From assembly GCA_045598705.1 (NCBI GenBank), contig JAZLMM010000004.1, positions 1-55,553 of the forward strand: 55,553 bases of DNA, written 5' to 3'. A program made the translations under genes and the position numbers. A model generated the notes under the pieces. That model was given only the letters and a program-made list of their open reading frames with translations, did not search any database and was not told the origin of the DNA. This document shows positions 7,184-16,961 of this stretch, piece after piece. How positions within the stretch are numbered: the first letter of the stretch is position 1; every line of letters starts with the position of its first letter. The DNA is from Scatonaster sp045598705 (lineage in GTDB: Bacteria; Bacillota; Clostridia; Saccharofermentanales; Saccharofermentanaceae).

Positions 7184-9025
7184 ATGCCAAGCATAGTTGG
7201 AAAACCATTGCACGAAGGTGTGCGCTACGAGACGATGCGTGATCTGATCTTTGGAATCAGAGAGTCATTTCCTACGCGTGAAGCGTTCATATTCAGACGC
7301 AAGCCGAATGAGGGGGAGATCCACAAGACATTTCTGGATTTTACCACAGATGTAGAGTGCTTGGCGGAGGGACTTTCTGTTCACGGCTTTGCGGGCAAGC
7401 ATATCGGTGTCGTAGGTGAGAATGCATATGAATGGATTGTTGCCTATTCGTCAATCCTTTCATCGAATTCCGTCGGTCTTCCGCTTGACCGACTTCTACC
7501 CGAGCAGGAATTGATCAATCTTCTGATTCGCGGCAAGGTTGAAGTGCTTTTCTATCATCCGAAGCATCATGAGATGATTAAGAGCATAGCCGACCATTCT
7601 TCGGAGAACGATGTGGCAGTACAGAGATTTGTGTGCATGTGTACCGAGTACCTTCCTTCCAATGTAGAATGGCCCAAAGAAGATACACGCTTTGTCGATA
7701 TCCAAGAATGGATATCTGACGGAAAGAAGTCTATTGAGAACGGTTCCAGTATTATGAAGACTGTGAAGATCGATCCGGAGGCTTCTCGTATCATTCTGTT
7801 TACTTCCGGCACCACGGCAATGAGTAAAGGCGTTCTGCTTTCCCACAAGAATATCATGACAAATGTGTATGGCATCTCCAGTACATTGACTCTGCATGAG
7901 GGTGAGCGAATCTTCTCTATCCTGCCACTTCATCATACTTTTGAGAATACTTGTGATTACTTTATTCTGGCACGGGGCTGTTGCTTGTGCCTATCTGATG
8001 GATTGCGTTATATCGTAAAGAACATGAGTGAGTGGCATGTGGAAGCTTGTATTTCTGTGCCGTTACTCTTCGAGAATATACATGGCAAGATCTGTAAAGG
8101 AATTGATGAGTCCGGTAAGCGTTCTCTGATTGAGATCATGACCCCGATTTCGAAGTTTCTCTGCAAGATTAAGATAGACCTAAGAAGAGTGTTCTTCTCA
8201 TCCATCATCAAGAAACTGGGAGGACATCTGCGTCTTGTAGTGATTGGTGGCGCGGGCATTGACAAGAAGTATATCGAGGACTTTAACAACTGGGGATTCG
8301 AATTTCTAATGGGGTATGGTCTTACTGAGACTTCACCGGTTATTTCTGTCACCACGGCAAAGTGCAATGTGTATGGCAGTGTCGGTCGCCCACTGACTGG
8401 TGTAGAGGTTAAAATTGATTCTGAGAGTACCAAAAATGGTGCAGTCGGTGAGATACTATGTAAGAGTGATTGTGTGATGCAGGGATACTACGAGAATCCT
8501 GAAGCAACGGCTGAAGCGTTGGAACCAGACGGATGGTTCCACACCGGCGATATGGGTTATCTCGATAAGAAGGGATGTCTTCATATTACCGGACGCGTAA
8601 AGTCAATGATCGTTCTGACTAACGGAAAGAAGGCTTTCCCGGAAGAGATGGAGTCACTCCTTAACAATATTCCGGGTGTCAAAGAGACGTTTGTCTGGGG
8701 TGCCAAGGATGAACATGATGCCGTAGAGATCTGCGCGAAGTTGCTGATTGATCGAAAGGAAATCGGAAAGAATCTTCCGGTTCCGGATACGACAGCCGGT
8801 GACAAGGCGATTCGAGAGTATCTGAATGCCAAAGTGAAGGATGTGAATCATCAGATGCCGTCTTACAAGGTAATTCGATATTTCGTATTCTCTGAGACAG
8901 AGATGGTGAAGACGACGACCTTGAAAGTGAAACGACCACAGGAGCAGAAAGCAATCGAAGATAAACTTTCGGCTTCCGGTACGACGATGAAAGCGGCAAA
9001 CGGACAGAACCTCGATACCCTCTGA
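7184..9025 (+). CDS. Long-chain acyl-CoA/acyl-ACP ligase (AMP-forming)
   Basis: This is an ANL-superfamily adenylating enzyme. It has the P-loop ILFTSGTTAMSKGV near residue 205 (counting from 7184), the YGLTETSP motif near 380, a GWFHTGDMGY block near 460, and the hinge and C-terminal lysine region with KGCLHITGR. It activates fatty acids as acyl-AMP and then transfers them to CoA or a carrier protein. I choose ATG 7184 because GGAGGG at 7175-7180 precedes it; an in-frame ATG at 7133 has no ribosome binding site. Length is then 613 residues, normal for the family. Together with the acyl carrier protein, lipid kinase and PlsC it suggests uptake and reuse of exogenous fatty acids, perhaps with the local carrier as acceptor (inference). 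Confidence 0.9.
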   Translation: MPSIVGKPLHEGVRYETMRDLIFGIRESFPTREAFIFRRKPNEGEIHKTFLDFTTDVECLAEGLSVHGFAGKHIGVVGENAYEWIVAYSSILSSNSVGLPLDRLLPEQELINLLIRGKVEVLFYHPKHHEMIKSIADHSSENDVAVQRFVCMCTEYLPSNVEWPKEDTRFVDIQEWISDGKKSIENGSSIMKTVKIDPEASRIILFTSGTTAMSKGVLLSHKNIMTNVYGISSTLTLHEGERIFSILPLHHTFENTCDYFILARGCCLCLSDGLRYIVKNMSEWHVEACISVPLLFENIHGKICKGIDESGKRSLIEIMTPISKFLCKIKIDLRRVFFSSIIKKLGGHLRLVVIGGAGIDKKYIEDFNNWGFEFLMGYGLTETSPVISVTTAKCNVYGSVGRPLTGVEVKIDSESTKNGAVGEILCKSDCVMQGYYENPEATAEALEPDGWFHTGDMGYLDKKGCLHITGRVKSMIVLTNGKKAFPEEMESLLNNIPGVKETFVWGAKDEHDAVEICAKLLIDRKEIGKNLPVPDTTAGDKAIREYLNAKVKDVNHQMPSYKVIRYFVFSETEMVKTTTLKVKRPQEQKAIEDKLSASGTTMKAANGQNLDTL

Positions 9026-9062
9026 TCATGATCATATTTGATCAATAGAAGGAGGTACAGTT

Positions 9063-12000
9063 ATGGGTTTTCATTTGCTATGTGGGATACACCCGAGCAC
9101 ACTGATGGATCAGGCGCTCGATCGAATCTGCGAGGAAGCAATACAATGGCCGACTCGCCGAGGTTATATTATTGTTCCTGAGAAGATGAAGGCGGAAGTA
9201 GAACGCCGATATATTGAGATTCTCCAAGCGAAGCGTGGAAGACAGGATGATGGATCGGCATTCATGATGATCGATGTAGTAAGCTTCTCTCGTTTTGCAT
9301 ATCGTATCTTGAGTGAAGTAGGTGGCGTTGGCGGTAAGACGATGTCACCTGTAGAACGCACGATTCTGATTCATCGTATTCTCCAAGAAGATCAAGCAGA
9401 TTTCTCACTTCTTTCCCATTTCTCTGAACGAGTTGGATTCGTGAGAAGTGTGGATGAAGTGTTGGGGGATTTCTATCGTTACGATGTATCTCCCGAGATG
9501 CTAGCGCAGATTGACCGTAGTGATTTGGATCCTATCACGTCGCAAAAGATTGCGGATTTTGGTGTGTTGATGCAGAAGATGGATGCCATGCGACAGCAGT
9601 ATGGCTTTGTGCCGGAACGATTCTCCATGAAACGGTTGATTGAGGTGTTAAGACAGTTTGCTGCGAAGGATCCATCTACGAAAGAATGGCCATTGAAGAG
9701 ACTCGCCTTCCTTCAGGATGCCTCCGTTTGGATCTTGGGATTTGCGGAGAATCGTGTATTTACACCAGAAGAGTTCACTATTGTTTCTTTACTAGAACAG
9801 GTAACGTCCAAGGTGACGATGACAGCTGTTTCTGAATCGAAGGACGGAACAGGTACGAATGATATCTGTCATTTTGGAAACCAGACGGTTCGCACATTTG
9901 CAAAGAAAATTCCATTTGCCTCTGTAACGATGGTTGAAGAAAGACCGAATGCTGATCATGCTCTGGCACAGATAGCTTCCGACTATGCGGCACGTTCCGC
10001 AATACGCCGTGAAGATTTGTCAGCGCCTGTGGAGATTCGAGTGTTCCAACGTATGAGCGATGAATTGGAGTATGTGGCGGCACGAATCCGCGAATTAGTA
10101 GAATCCGGAAAGATGCAATATCGTGATATTACGGTCGTTCTATGTGAATCGGATAAGTACAACAATGGTATTCATGCGGCGTTTGCCAAGTTTGGTCTGG
10201 ACGTGTTTCTGGATTCTAAATCCCGCCTGATTGGCACATCCTGGATGCAGTATGTCCAAGCGATATTAGATATGTGCTGTAACAACTGGAGACTTCCATA
10301 TGTGATGAATCTGTTGAAGTCTGGTTTTGTTGCTTTCCCGCCGGAAGAGGTTCAACGCTTTGAGAATTTCTGCTTGGCCCATGGACTTCGAAATAAGAAG
10401 AAAATACTGGATTGTGTGTCCTATGCCAAGAATGACTGGGAGAAGCAGTATCTGACTCGTTTTACGGAAGTTCTGGGAAATCTGGACCAGAATCTGAAAT
10501 CGTTTACCGCTACTCGTTCTTGTCAGACGCGTGCGATTGCACTTCATAATCTTCTGATGGAGAAGAAGCCTCAGTTAGAATATTGGGTGGATGAGTGGAG
10601 TAGAGGTGGCAATCAAGAGGCTTCTCTTGCATTGGCGGCTTCATATAATGTTATGGATGATGCACTACTAGCCTTATCTGGCGATATGGGACAGTTCAAT
10701 ATATCTTTGGACAATTTCTGTAATGCGTTGATTTCAGCAGTGGCGACGCAGAGCTTGGGCAAAATTCCTTCTTTTGTGGATCAAGTGACGATCACAGACC
10801 CTTCTGGTGCCTATCGTCGTCCATGCAAAGTCATGTTCGTAGTTGGATCAAATCGCAAGAATTTCCCATACTCATCGCCGTCTGAAGGCTACCTAAAGAA
10901 TCGAGAGAGAGAAGTACTCGCAGAGAAACTTTCCATCGCATTCCCGAATCATGCCAAGGATCAGAGTTATGCAGACTTTTTTACTGCTTGTGCATTGCTG
11001 GATACAGCATTAGAACGTATCGAATTTACTGTTCAGAATTCCGTCGAGCCGTCTTCGATGGTGCTTTTCCTAACTGAGAATTATCCGAAGATTCAGACCA
11101 AGGTGGTGAATCGTCTGCAGTTGGGAGATCCTCGACTGATATTAGAAGCACGCATGAAGGATTATCTGCGTGAGGTAATTACCGGACGCGTGCAAGTCGA
11201 TGAGGACGAGATGAACGAGGCGCTATATATGTGGAAGACTCACTTTAATATGAGCTCTCTCTCTTCGGAGAAACCACAGGATACAGAACTACATATTCCA
11301 GCGGAGCTGATTGATCAGTATTACCACGACAATCTGCATATGAGTGTCTCAGGTGTGGAGAAGTATGTAATGTGCCCATATAACTTCTTCAGTGAGAATA
11401 TTCTGAATCTTCAGGAACGCGAGGTTCAGATGGTGAAACCGACAGAAATGGGTACAATCGCACACGCCATTATGGAACTGGCGTTGAATGAATATCACAA
11501 TCATTTCTTCAGTACCGAAAATGCGGAAGAAAGACAGACGATTCATGAGTCTTATCTACAAAGAGATAAACTTGTGTGGGCGGAAACACTGTTGACTGTG
11601 GTGAAAGAACGGGAACCGTTTGCTTATTCGGAAGATATAGCGATGCAGACGGAGGCGGATACGAAGCTACTTCGTGCTGCTTCTGAGACATTGCAGGAGA
11701 TTTTTGAACAAATTGACCCGAATGCATATGTGCCGATGGAATTTGAGATGAAATTCGGAATGGGCGGCGTGCCGGGATATGAGATGAAACTTCAAGATGG
11801 TCGGGTGGTAATCTTTAATGGAACAATCGATCGTGTCGATCTGAATCAGGAGACGAAAGAATTCAGAATCGTAGATTACAAGACTGGTCAGAAGGAAGTT
11901 GCGTATGATGCACTTTATGCGGGTGCCAGCGTACAGCTTCCCGCATATATGCATATGTACCAGAGTATGCATCCGGGATATGCTCCCACTGGCGTTTCTT

Positions 12001-12422
12001 ATATGCATGTTACTTCGGCTAAGAACAAGACGCCACTGTTGGATGAACGGCTTGATCAGGAAACTATTACAAAGGCAAAAGACCAAGCTAAACAAGAGGC
12101 ATATGGGAAGAAGGCCTTCTTCATGCAAGCCGCGGCGGAGGATATGAAATTGGCAGGAGAATTAGCAATCGAGCGGATACGCGAGAACTGCGAGCAGATC
12201 TTCAATGGAGAGTTTCCCTCTCGTCCGGGTAGATATACGAAGACGGCGACAATGGATTGCGGGAAGTGCAAGATGGCATTTCTTTGTAACGGAGATATTG
12301 ATAACAGAAGATTCAGAGATTTGAACAAACTTCCGGCGCCTTCGGATGGGGCACCGAAGACCAAAGAGGCTCGTTATTGGAAAGCAGTTAAAGGAGAACA
12401 AGAAGATGAGACCAACGCCTGA
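9063..12422 (+). CDS. addB: AddB, helicase-nuclease subunit B
   Basis: This 1119-residue protein is AddB/RexB-like. It has the C-terminal nuclease motif IVDYKTGQ near residue 938 and the four iron-sulfur cysteines: one in EKYVMCPYNFF near 770, and C-x2-C-x5-C in DCGKCKMAFLC near 1065. With AddA it processes double-strand ends for RecA-dependent repair. GGAGG precedes the ATG. It overlaps the addA start, a normal addBA order. The N-terminal segment where Bacillus AddB has a Walker A loop reads LLCGIHPSTLMDQ and lacks the GxGSGKT lysine, so ATP binding by this subunit is probably lost. Confidence 0.9.
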   Translation: MGFHLLCGIHPSTLMDQALDRICEEAIQWPTRRGYIIVPEKMKAEVERRYIEILQAKRGRQDDGSAFMMIDVVSFSRFAYRILSEVGGVGGKTMSPVERTILIHRILQEDQADFSLLSHFSERVGFVRSVDEVLGDFYRYDVSPEMLAQIDRSDLDPITSQKIADFGVLMQKMDAMRQQYGFVPERFSMKRLIEVLRQFAAKDPSTKEWPLKRLAFLQDASVWILGFAENRVFTPEEFTIVSLLEQVTSKVTMTAVSESKDGTGTNDICHFGNQTVRTFAKKIPFASVTMVEERPNADHALAQIASDYAARSAIRREDLSAPVEIRVFQRMSDELEYVAARIRELVESGKMQYRDITVVLCESDKYNNGIHAAFAKFGLDVFLDSKSRLIGTSWMQYVQAILDMCCNNWRLPYVMNLLKSGFVAFPPEEVQRFENFCLAHGLRNKKKILDCVSYAKNDWEKQYLTRFTEVLGNLDQNLKSFTATRSCQTRAIALHNLLMEKKPQLEYWVDEWSRGGNQEASLALAASYNVMDDALLALSGDMGQFNISLDNFCNALISAVATQSLGKIPSFVDQVTITDPSGAYRRPCKVMFVVGSNRKNFPYSSPSEGYLKNREREVLAEKLSIAFPNHAKDQSYADFFTACALLDTALERIEFTVQNSVEPSSMVLFLTENYPKIQTKVVNRLQLGDPRLILEARMKDYLREVITGRVQVDEDEMNEALYMWKTHFNMSSLSSEKPQDTELHIPAELIDQYYHDNLHMSVSGVEKYVMCPYNFFSENILNLQEREVQMVKPTEMGTIAHAIMELALNEYHNHFFSTENAEERQTIHESYLQRDKLVWAETLLTVVKEREPFAYSEDIAMQTEADTKLLRAASETLQEIFEQIDPNAYVPMEFEMKFGMGGVPGYEMKLQDGRVVIFNGTIDRVDLNQETKEFRIVDYKTGQKEVAYDALYAGASVQLPAYMHMYQSMHPGYAPTGVSYMHVTSAKNKTPLLDERLDQETITKAKDQAKQEAYGKKAFFMQAAAEDMKLAGELAIERIRENCEQIFNGEFPSRPGRYTKTATMDCGKCKMAFLCNGDIDNRRFRDLNKLPAPSDGAPKTKEARYWKAVKGEQEDETNA

Positions 12423-15400
12423 GCAGGAACGAATCATTGCGGCACCTTGTGGAAATATTCTGGTCAGTGCAGCGGCGGGTTCCGGCAAGACAACTGTCAT
12501 GACGGAACGTATCGTCTCGCGCATCGTGAATGGTGAGACGTCGGTCGATCGTGTGCTGGTTATGACATTTACGAATGCAGCAGCTGCGAATATGAGCGCG
12601 AAATTGGAACAGAAACTGAGAGAGCGTCTGGTAGGGGAATCAGACCCAGAGATACGGCGAAGACTCGGCGAACAACTCGCTGCATTACCTTCTGCTTATA
12701 TTTCAACGATTGATGCTTTCTGTAATAAGGTTATTGCCAGCTTTGCGGCTTCTGCGCAGGACGAACACGGTGAGTTGCTGATTGAACCCGGAAGTACGAT
12801 TATTGATGAGAATCACGGGAAGATCGTGCTTCGAGAAGCTTTCGATGATGTATTTGAGAAAGGATACCTTCTCGTTTCGAAAGCGAAAGAAGATGAGGCT
12901 TTTGCAAATGAACTGATGTGTGAAGATGGGGAATATTGGCCGTGGACGATTGTGGACCAGGGGTTAACTCGGAAAGAGTGGGCTTCTCAGTTCCTTGCTA
13001 TGACGGAAGCGTTCGGCAGCGGGCGGGATGACACGTCCCTGAAAGAAGACATGATGGGCAAGCTCGCCTACCTTCGAAGCTTACCGAAGTACCGTCAGTG
13101 GGTCCAAGATAAGCTTCGTTCCAAGAGAAAAGAGATGGAAGATCCGAGCTCTGCGCTTTGGGCCAAGAAAGTTCAGTCACTGATTATTGAACTCGTTGAA
13201 GAACGAATCGAGCTGATTCGGCCTTTGTTGAATGTTGTCGATGAGGTAATCTTTGTTAAGGATGCGAAGAAGAATCCTGATCGTCAGAAAGCGATGAAAG
13301 AATGGTTGAACTATGTCGTGGAGACTGGGGATGCGATTCTTTCAAACAAAACGATGAGCTGGGAAGAGATGAGTGCGCTGGTGAATCGCAAGCCAACTAC
13401 AAAGATTTCTACGCCTACTGTCAAGGAAACAAGTGATGAGACGCTTCAGAATTTCGTTGCTGAATACATTCCGTTCTGCGAATTGCTATATTGCTTTGCC
13501 GGTCAGAAACTTGCAAACGCCCAGACTGAGAACTTCAGGTCGCATGTTCGATTTTTCTTTGGGAAATCGATGGATGAACTGAAGGAAGAAGCTCGTGATA
13601 CTTATCCGTGTATTGCGAGATATTTCGAAGTGGTTCTGGCGACGGATTCTCAATATGCGATGAAGAAGCGAGTCGAGTGTACGATGGATTTTGCCGATCA
13701 AGAACAGTTGGCTTTGACACTATTATCCAAAGAAGAGGTTGCTGGTTACTATCGAGATCTTTTCGATGAGATCTATATTGACGAATATCAGGACAACAGT
13801 GGCGTTCAGGATGCAATTGTGCAGTGCTTTGCCAAGGATAATGTATTCTTTGTTGGTGATGTGAAGCAGAGCATCTATCGTTTTCGCCATGCGAAGCCGC
13901 AACTTTTCCTAAATCGGTATGCGGATTATTCTCATGGTGAAGCTGGCACGCTCTACGAGTTGAAACAAAATTTCCGTTCAGTGCCAGATGTGTTATCTGT
14001 CGTCAACGAAGTGTTTGATGCGATTATGAGTAAAGAATATGCGGATATTGAATACGATGAATCGCATCAGCTGAATCCGGGCAGAACTTCATATGAGGAA
14101 ACTTCGGGATCGCCAGTGACGTTTATCTTTGCTGAAGATACGTGGGGGGCAGACGAATCGGAACACACCGATGAGGAGTTCTCTGAAAATGTAGAGAAGG
14201 AAGCGCTAATCGTAGCCACGCAAATCGCAAAATTGCAGAGACTTCCTAACTTCGATTATCGAGAGTGTGCGATTCTGACCACTTCTAATGAAGCGGCTTC
14301 GAAGGTTGCGGAAGTGTTGATGCGGTGCGGTATTCCGGCTCAAGGACCATCAACGCATAACATGTTGAAGCATCCTGATTTGCGAGTCATGATCGACCTT
14401 GCAAGAATCACAGATAATGATCTTCAGGATATTCCATTGGTAGGAGTAATGAAATCCAATATTGAACAGGCTTCTTTTACAGATGAAGAATTGTTGACAA
14501 TCAGTCTGTTCGCTAATGCGGCTGGGAAGCGACGTATGCCTTTCTGTGAGAAAGTGCACTACTATGCATCAAATGCAGAAGGTAAATTAGCGGAGAAGGT
14601 ACAGACGTTTTACTCCTTTTTGCATACGCTCCGCACGTATGCGATGCAGATGAATGTGGCAAAATGGCTTGAGCATGTGTATGCACTGACCAATTATACG
14701 AATTGGGTGCTGATTCAGCGAGGGGGCGAAGCACGGTACTATGCATTGATGGCCCTAATCAGCTGGTCAGAACGCTTCGATGTGTCCAGAAATACAGGAC
14801 TTCGTGCATTTGTAGATCACATGGAAGAGATGGATGCGCAGAAAGATGCGAATACAGATATTGAATTGTCTGCTTCGTTGGAGAATGTAGTGAAATGTAT
14901 GACGATTCATAAGAGCAAAGGTTTGGAATTTCCATATATTTTCCTTTGTGGCCTTCGAAATCCTCAGAAGACGGATAATTCTCGCATTCTTCTGAATGAA
15001 CATGGGGAGATGGCCTGTATGCGTTATTGCCCGGATTTGCAGAGCCGATATGAACCGCACGACTTCTTTCTCCTTAAAGAAGAAGAGAGTCGAGAATTGG
15101 ATGCGGAGAAGATTCGTCTTCTGTATGTAGCCATGACACGTGCGGAGAAGAAACTCTTTATCGTGACGACGTTCAAGCGTAAGACGGATGGAGTAATGGA
15201 GTCTTTCGATTCTGCTGTGGTGGAGATGCTAAGTCGTGCTCCGGATGGAAAATTCTCTCGTTCGATGATGTGGAATCTATCTACCCATCTGAAGAAAATT
15301 CTGGCTGGCCTGATACGAAACTACCGTGTTATTTCGGACGTGATTTGTAGTGACGGTTCGGTCGAATGGGGAGATTTGGATTATTCTTCGCCGATTCGGG

Positions 15401-16332
15401 ATGCCAGTAGCACGAAACTTGCGGTCTTGTCGGGTGACGGAGATAAGCTTGATGAACATGATGATGTGGAAACTCCTCTGGCCGAAGAGGCGTACGAATC
15501 TGCGCGACAGACTATACTTGCCGGAGAAGTAGAGTCACCGGCATGGGATGATGAGGTGAATATCCTTCTTCGCCGAGTCAGAAAAGATGCAAATGATTTT
15601 GAACAGGTTCGCCTTGTTCCTGCAAAGTCGACAGTCAGTGAGATGAAACGTCTGCTGGCTAGCGAGGAGAATGAGGAAGAGGACGAAGGCGTCTCGGCAG
15701 AAGCTATCAATCTGCGTCTCCGTGAGACGAACGAGAAGTGGAAGACAAAGGGATATACAGCAACGCAGATGGGTACACTGATTCACAGTGTATGGCAGTA
15801 TCTGGATTTCTCTGGGCTTGTTGATTCAGGCAAGGAAGTGGATTGGAATCGGGAGTTGGTAAGATTGGGCGAATTTGGCATGATTACTTCGGAACAGATT
15901 CCGATACTGCAAGAGTTTACTCCGGCCATGCAGAAATTCCTGGAGAGCGATTTGTGTAGAGAAATCGCACAGGCGGAGAAACAGACGGACAAAGGTCCAT
16001 TCCGCGAGATCCCTTTTGCTCTAGCTGTGTCGGATTTTGATCAACGTGTCGGTATGGGAGAAACGGAGAGAAGCACATCCGACAAACACGACTATACTCT
16101 GGTTCAAGGTATGATCGACTGCTGGTTCATCAATCAGAATGACGAAGCGGTGCTGATTGACTACAAGTCGGACAAGCTTACCGGAACGGACGAAGAGAAA
16201 GAGAAAATACTGAGGGAACGTTATTGGAAACAGTTGGATCTATATGCACGTGCAATTACTTTGGCAACGGGAAAGACTGTTGTACGAAGAGTTATTTGGT
16301 TGATTCGTGATGGTCGGCCTTTTGAGTTCTGA
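12406..16332 (+). CDS. addA: AddA, helicase-nuclease subunit A
   Basis: This UvrD-type helicase-nuclease is 1308 residues from ATG 12406. I chose that start because AAGGAG lies at 12391-12396; an in-frame ATG at 12346 would sit deep inside addB with no such site. It has Walker A SAAAGSGKTT near residue 22, helicase motif II DEYQDNS near 460, motif III GDVKQSIYRFRHA, motif VI RLLYVAMTRAEKK near 905, and the nuclease motif VLIDYKSDK near 1250. It supplies the 3'-5' helicase and one nuclease centre of AddAB. The start overlaps addB by 17 bases, and the 3' end overlaps the convergent tadA gene by 41 bases. Confidence 0.95.
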   Translation: MRPTPEQERIIAAPCGNILVSAAAGSGKTTVMTERIVSRIVNGETSVDRVLVMTFTNAAAANMSAKLEQKLRERLVGESDPEIRRRLGEQLAALPSAYISTIDAFCNKVIASFAASAQDEHGELLIEPGSTIIDENHGKIVLREAFDDVFEKGYLLVSKAKEDEAFANELMCEDGEYWPWTIVDQGLTRKEWASQFLAMTEAFGSGRDDTSLKEDMMGKLAYLRSLPKYRQWVQDKLRSKRKEMEDPSSALWAKKVQSLIIELVEERIELIRPLLNVVDEVIFVKDAKKNPDRQKAMKEWLNYVVETGDAILSNKTMSWEEMSALVNRKPTTKISTPTVKETSDETLQNFVAEYIPFCELLYCFAGQKLANAQTENFRSHVRFFFGKSMDELKEEARDTYPCIARYFEVVLATDSQYAMKKRVECTMDFADQEQLALTLLSKEEVAGYYRDLFDEIYIDEYQDNSGVQDAIVQCFAKDNVFFVGDVKQSIYRFRHAKPQLFLNRYADYSHGEAGTLYELKQNFRSVPDVLSVVNEVFDAIMSKEYADIEYDESHQLNPGRTSYEETSGSPVTFIFAEDTWGADESEHTDEEFSENVEKEALIVATQIAKLQRLPNFDYRECAILTTSNEAASKVAEVLMRCGIPAQGPSTHNMLKHPDLRVMIDLARITDNDLQDIPLVGVMKSNIEQASFTDEELLTISLFANAAGKRRMPFCEKVHYYASNAEGKLAEKVQTFYSFLHTLRTYAMQMNVAKWLEHVYALTNYTNWVLIQRGGEARYYALMALISWSERFDVSRNTGLRAFVDHMEEMDAQKDANTDIELSASLENVVKCMTIHKSKGLEFPYIFLCGLRNPQKTDNSRILLNEHGEMACMRYCPDLQSRYEPHDFFLLKEEESRELDAEKIRLLYVAMTRAEKKLFIVTTFKRKTDGVMESFDSAVVEMLSRAPDGKFSRSMMWNLSTHLKKILAGLIRNYRVISDVICSDGSVEWGDLDYSSPIRDASSTKLAVLSGDGDKLDEHDDVETPLAEEAYESARQTILAGEVESPAWDDEVNILLRRVRKDANDFEQVRLVPAKSTVSEMKRLLASEENEEEDEGVSAEAINLRLRETNEKWKTKGYTATQMGTLIHSVWQYLDFSGLVDSGKEVDWNRELVRLGEFGMITSEQIPILQEFTPAMQKFLESDLCREIAQAEKQTDKGPFREIPFALAVSDFDQRVGMGETERSTSDKHDYTLVQGMIDCWFINQNDEAVLIDYKSDKLTGTDEEKEKILRERYWKQLDLYARAITLATGKTVVRRVIWLIRDGRPFEF

Positions 16333-16798
16333 GTTCACGGAAGAATTGTTTCAGAAGGGAAGCGCATTCCTCTTTCAAGATTCCACCCGTAGATTCGACG
16401 TGATGGTTGTGGGGAAGATTGAAAATCTGTGAACAAGAGCAGACTGCGCCGCCTTTTGGGTCGTAAGCGCCAAAATACACATGACGGATATGAGATTGAA
16501 TAATGGCACCGGCGCACATGTAACAGGGCTCCAGCGTGACATATAAGTCGCAGTCGAAGATATGCCAAGCGGAGAGTTTACGACAGGCCCTAGAGATGGT
16601 GACCATCTCGGCATGCAAGGTGGCGTCCTGTTTTGTCTGGCGAAGATTGTGACCACGTGCGATGATTCTACCGTCTTTGACAATGACACAACCGATGGGA
16701 GATTCACCTAAAGCATAAGCTTTATGCGCTTCTTTCAAAGCTTCAGCCATGAAATGTTCATGAATGCTTGATGAGGCGGAAGAGATTGTGTCTGTCAA
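16292..16798 (-). CDS. tadA: tRNA-specific adenosine deaminase TadA
   Basis: This zinc-dependent deaminase has HAEMVTI (zinc His and catalytic Glu) and PCYMCAGAI (two zinc cysteines), residues about 60-95 in the 168-residue protein. It converts A34 to inosine in tRNA-Arg(ACG); that substrate tRNA is encoded at 55133-55209. The start is TTG 16798 with GGAG eight bases upstream; an internal ATG at residue 17 is the alternative. The 3' end overlaps convergent addA by 41 bases. Confidence 0.93.
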   Translation of the reverse strand: MTDTISSASSSIHEHFMAEALKEAHKAYALGESPIGCVIVKDGRIIARGHNLRQTKQDATLHAEMVTISRACRKLSAWHIFDCDLYVTLEPCYMCAGAIIQSHIRHVYFGAYDPKGGAVCSCSQIFNLPHNHHVESTGGILKEECASLLKQFFRELRTQKADHHESTK

Positions 16799-16866
16799 TG
16801 AAGATACTCCTTTCGCTTTCGCCGATTATTCATTGGGGAAAACGATAAAATTTGTGCATTTTCTAT

Positions 16867-16895
16867 TTGCACATCCAAGGCATTCCGTATATAAT
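16867..16895 (+). promoter_or_regulatory. SigA promoter for the zinc-ribbon membrane protein
   Basis: TTGCAC at 16867-16872 and a perfect TATAAT at 16890-16895 are spaced by 17 bases, about 65 bases before the ATG at 16962. Confidence 0.65.
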
Positions 16896-16961
16896 GTAGT
16901 TTGCCTATATGTGGAATTATACCCTTTTTTAGGTGATTATGTAAAGGAAAAAGACTAGTAA

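Noticed and set aside
16764..16958. Short plus-strand open frame before the zinc-ribbon protein
   Set aside because: It overlaps the tadA start and covers the promoter at 16867-16895; no ribosome binding site or recognisable product.
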